From positions 1-23,058 of IMG/VR virus record IMGVR_UViG_3300045453_000018: DNA of 23,058 nt; one strand, given 5' to 3'. Positions 21,547 to 23,058 of the stretch are shown in pieces. Origin of the DNA: a virus. Made by a program: the position numbers and the translations under genes. Within the stretch, counting starts at the first letter, position 1, and each line of letters starts with the position of its first letter. Under the pieces are notes generated by a model. It worked only from the letters and a program-made list of their open reading frames with translations. It searched no databases and had not been told where the DNA came from.

Positions 21547-21818
21547 GGCGTCACCGTCCAACCCACAGCGGCCAGCGCCTCAAGAAGCGGTGCCTCGCTT
21601 TCAATCCTGCCTGTGCCACCGCATTCGCTACATGGAATCTCCTCATCCGGTGGCATGTCATAGCCACGGTCGTTGAAAAACACGTCAACCTCGCTCTGTG
21701 TCCAACTGGCGTTGTCCGGCAGCCGAAAGAAATCGGCCCAATCCGGGTGCGTCACCACCCCGTCGCCATTGCACTCAGCGCACACTGATACGCTCCGAAC
21801 AAAGTATTGAGTTGTCAT
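21543..21818 (-). CDS. Small DnaJ-type zinc-finger protein, 91 aa
   Basis: CxxCxGxG motifs are at residues 13-20 (CAECNGDG) and 63-70 (CSECGGTG), separated by a 42-residue insert (HPDWADFFRLPDN, then EVDVFFNDRGYDMPP). The two pairs would form one zinc site with the insert looped out. The C-terminus (LLEALAAVGW) resembles that of the 72-aa paralogue-like protein (LEVALQALGV), hinting at common ancestry. The start ATG 21818 has GGAG 9 nt upstream and abuts the previous stop. The longer reading to 21902 is rejected because it overlaps the upstream gene and adds an Arg-rich tail without a ribosome binding site. Confidence 0.7.
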   Translation of the reverse strand: MTTQYFVRSVSVCAECNGDGVVTHPDWADFFRLPDNASWTQSEVDVFFNDRGYDMPPDEEIPCSECGGTGRIESEAPLLEALAAVGWTVTP

Positions 21819-21820
21819 GG

Positions 21821-22036
21821 CTACCACTCCATTGTCATTCCACAGTTGGGGCACTCCTCGCGTTCGCCGTCGTGCGCCAGGATTGCGCAGCACAACGGGC
21901 AACGTTGCGGTAGCTGGCGTGGCGTTTCTGCGACCAGCACAATAGGCGCGTCAACGTCGAAAAGCTCCATTTGCAGCCAGAATGACCGCGCCTTAGTATT
22001 CAGTTGTGGGTTTGGTGAAATGTCTTGTTGTAGCAT
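21821..22036 (-). CDS. Zinc-ribbon protein, 71 aa
   Basis: C46PLC49 and C62PNC65 form a classic four-cysteine zinc ribbon at the C-terminus. The N-terminal half (RSFWLQMELFDVDAPIVLVAE) is a strand-rich arm. The ATG at 22036 has AAAGGA about 9 nt upstream; the longer reading to 22189 is rejected for lack of such a signal. Zinc ribbons of this kind mediate protein or nucleic-acid contacts in small phage proteins. It overlaps the upstream gene by 44 nt. Confidence 0.65.
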   Translation of the reverse strand: MLQQDISPNPQLNTKARSFWLQMELFDVDAPIVLVAETPRQLPQRCPLCCAILAHDGEREECPNCGMTMEW

Positions 22037-22406
22037 TGTCGTGTGTCCTTTCGACTGATAGAATTGGCTTGCGCCCGTCCTGTGTGTGTCCTCTGTGCAG
22101 CGTTCCAACCGTCTGCACAGTCCACAGGACGGGCCGCTGCGGTCGCTGGCGAATCGGCGCCGGGCCGGTGCGCAGCCCGTAGGCGACAAAGCTCAACCCG
22201 GCGACGGTGGTCCAGCTTGGGCGGGTTCCGGCGTCCACGCCGAACGCCGCCAGCGTGCGGTTGATAATCTCGATTTCCTGCGTGAGTTGCTTTTCGAGCA
22301 TCTTGCCTCCAGCCAACAAAAAAGCGGATTGCTGTCGCTGCAATCCGCCTGATACAATGGCGTCGAGTGCGGCGACTTCGCACTCCTCCGCCGTGGCCGG
22401 TGTCAT
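21993..22406 (-). CDS. Hypothetical protein, about 137 aa, start uncertain
   Basis: No family is recognised. From ATG 22406 it reads MTPATAEECEVAALDAIVSG, a helix EKQLTQEIEIINRTLAAFGV, then a strand-rich part TVAGLSFVAYGLRTG and an Arg/Thr-rich tail. An alternative start at ATG 22301 (MLEKQLTQ) has the better ribosome binding site (GGAGG, 4 nt upstream). In that case 22302-22433 would be an untranslated leader with three hairpins and a terminator. The frame is open throughout and codon use upstream of 22301 looks coding, so both readings stand. A TTG at 22424 is a third option. Confidence 0.5.
   Translation of the reverse strand: MTPATAEECEVAALDAIVSGGLQRQQSAFLLAGGKMLEKQLTQEIEIINRTLAAFGVDAGTRPSWTTVAGLSFVAYGLRTGPAPIRQRPQRPVLWTVQTVGTLHRGHTQDGRKPILSVERTHDNATTRHFTKPTTEY
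22318..22348 (-). terminator. Terminator-like hairpin with T6 tract, candidate attenuator
   Basis: GCGGATTGC (22324-22332) pairs perfectly with GCAATCCGC (22340-22348) around a 7-nt loop. On the minus strand it is followed at once by TTTTTT (22323-22318). This is the textbook layout of an intrinsic terminator. It lies inside an operon, with GGAGG and ATG 22301 immediately after it. It could cut or regulate transcription into the downstream genes, or be a coincidence within coding sequence. Confidence 0.6.
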
Positions 22407-22455
22407 CACCACCAGCCACGGCAATTCTTCCCGCTATGCGGCGCTTTTGCGCCGC
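22365..22455 (-). other. Run of three further perfect hairpins before the T6 hairpin
   Basis: Perfect stems are GAGTGCG/CGCACTC (22365-22371, 22379-22385), GCCGTGGC/GCCACGGC (22390-22397, 22415-22422) with an inner GGTG/CACC extension, and GCGGCGC/GCGCCGC with a TTTT loop on the plus strand (22438-22444, 22449-22455), the last just upstream of the 109-aa gene's stop. Together with the T6 hairpin they fill about 130 bp. They may be a structured leader RNA. Confidence 0.45.
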
Positions 22456-22763
22456 CTGACGTGTTGCTCGATCACGTAATAGTTGGCAGCCAGCAAGCTG
22501 CGCTGCGCCTCCGCCTGTTCCGCTTCACGAATCGGACGCCCACAGTTCGGGCAGTAATGATAGTGGTTCGCCTCTAGCCCGCCATCAAACCACATGTACG
22601 CCTGTCCGCACTCTGCCTCGTAGAACTCAGGCTCATACAGGTGCGCATCAACATTCAGCGTCCACGTGCAAACCGGCGCCATCGCCAACTGGCGAGACAT
22701 CTCCACACGCTGATTCAGCGGGCGCATATATCTTTCCATGATCGCCTGTTGATTTGCGTTCAT
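22434..22763 (-). CDS. Small zinc-finger protein with C-x-W and CPNCG motifs, 109 aa
   Basis: Four cysteines, C32 (CTW), C52 (ECG), C71 and C74 (YCPNCGRPI), follow the pattern of a common class of small phage zinc-finger proteins (CxW...CG...CPxCG). The N-terminal 30 residues are helical (QQAIMERYMRPLNQRVEMSR). The C-terminus is a long helix ending in a basic patch (EQHVRRRKSAA). The ATG overlaps the upstream stop (ATGA). The function of the class is largely unknown. Confidence 0.7.
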   Translation of the reverse strand: MNANQQAIMERYMRPLNQRVEMSRQLAMAPVCTWTLNVDAHLYEPEFYEAECGQAYMWFDGGLEANHYHYCPNCGRPIREAEQAEAQRSLLAANYYVIEQHVRRRKSAA

Positions 22764-23058
22764 CTTGTCACCTCCGGGACGGCGTAATAGAGCGCGTCCT
22801 CAATCATGTTTTGTAGGTTGGCAATCTGCATCCGGCTGAGGCCGGGCCAGTCGGCGATCTTGACCTTGCTGCGCAGCAGTGCGGCCATGTTCTTGATGGC
22901 GCTGAGTTCGTCGGGCGTGCTGTCGCTCCAGCGTGCGCACCATGCCAGCACCAACAGCAACTCTTGGCGCGTCGCACCGCTGAGGAAGCGCGGCCAGCCG
23001 TTGAACTCGTCGTGCAGACCGTGCAGGCTGCCGATCTGGTCGGCGGCGATGCGTAGGT
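22760..23058 (-). CDS. Hypothetical helical protein, 5'-partial at the right edge
   Basis: The frame stays open to the window edge. It reads LRIAADQIGSLHGLHDEF, WPRFLSGATRQELLLVLAWC, then SDSTPDELSAIKNMAALLRS and a last helix RMQIANLQNMIEDALYYAVP, so a TTG at 22960 is not the real start. At least 98 residues are encoded here. The visible part is helical, Leu-rich and without cysteine pairs. The family is not recognised. It is coupled to the zinc-finger gene by ATGA. Confidence 0.6.
   Translation of the reverse strand, partial: LRIAADQIGSLHGLHDEFNGWPRFLSGATRQELLLVLAWCARWSDSTPDELSAIKNMAALLRSKVKIADWPGLSRMQIANLQNMIEDALYYAVPEVTR

Noticed and set aside
21993-22419. Overlapping 139-aa minus-strand frame (22000-22419)
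   Set aside because: It is out of frame with the more protein-like reading at 21993-22406 and its Arg/His-rich composition is that of a shadow frame.

Overview
The window is the structural (late) module of a tailed, siphovirus-like phage or prophage with an HK97-type head, plus the end of an oppositely transcribed block of small phage genes. DNA is GC-rich, genes are packed with ATGA/TGATG start-stop overlaps, and there are no rRNA or tRNA genes. Several short dispersed repeats (a GTAGGGGCG...CGCCCCTAC palindrome with a GCAA loop, GCGAGGGGCGAGG runs, GAGATTGGGAGATTGGG runs, 7-bp AGTCC repeats) look to me like intergenic repeats common in Chloroflexota genomes. A Chloroflexota host is therefore my best guess, as an inference and not a demonstration.

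Layout of the plus strand. 1-894 is a 5'-truncated gene for a CHAT-type (caspase-like) protease domain joined to a coiled coil and two membrane segments. It is translationally coupled to an HNH endonuclease (894-1241). Packaging and head genes follow: small and large terminase, a small membrane protein, a winged-helix protein, an unknown 90-aa protein, a portal fused to a Mu gpF-like domain, prohead protease and major capsid protein. Two glycosyltransferase-like genes sit directly after the capsid gene. Neck genes follow (gp6-like connector, head closure, gp10-like, tail terminator), then tail tube, tail assembly chaperone pair with a canonical -1 slippery heptamer, a short tape measure, a LamG-type adhesin, a second tail-tube-like protein fused to four 16-residue repeats, distal tail protein and a 687-aa tail-tip protein with an HxH ladder.

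At 19085-19241 the late operon meets a convergent minus-strand operon in a structured intergenic region. The minus-strand operon (19242 to beyond 23058) holds twelve small, tightly coupled genes. Most are unknown; four carry cysteine clusters (two DnaJ-type CxxCxGxG zinc fingers, one zinc ribbon, one C-x-W/CPNCG zinc finger) and one is a two-span membrane protein. A perfect 9-bp stem followed by six T residues on the minus strand (22318-22348) lies just before a good ribosome binding site and may be an internal terminator or attenuator.

No integrase, repressor, replication or lysis gene is visible, so the element's lifestyle cannot be decided from this window. The most unusual points are the CHAT membrane protein coupled to the packaging genes, the duplicated tail-tube fold fused to repeats, the portal-MuF fusion, the capsid-adjacent glycosyltransferase pair, and host-type repeats that have become parts of phage genes and ribosome binding sites.
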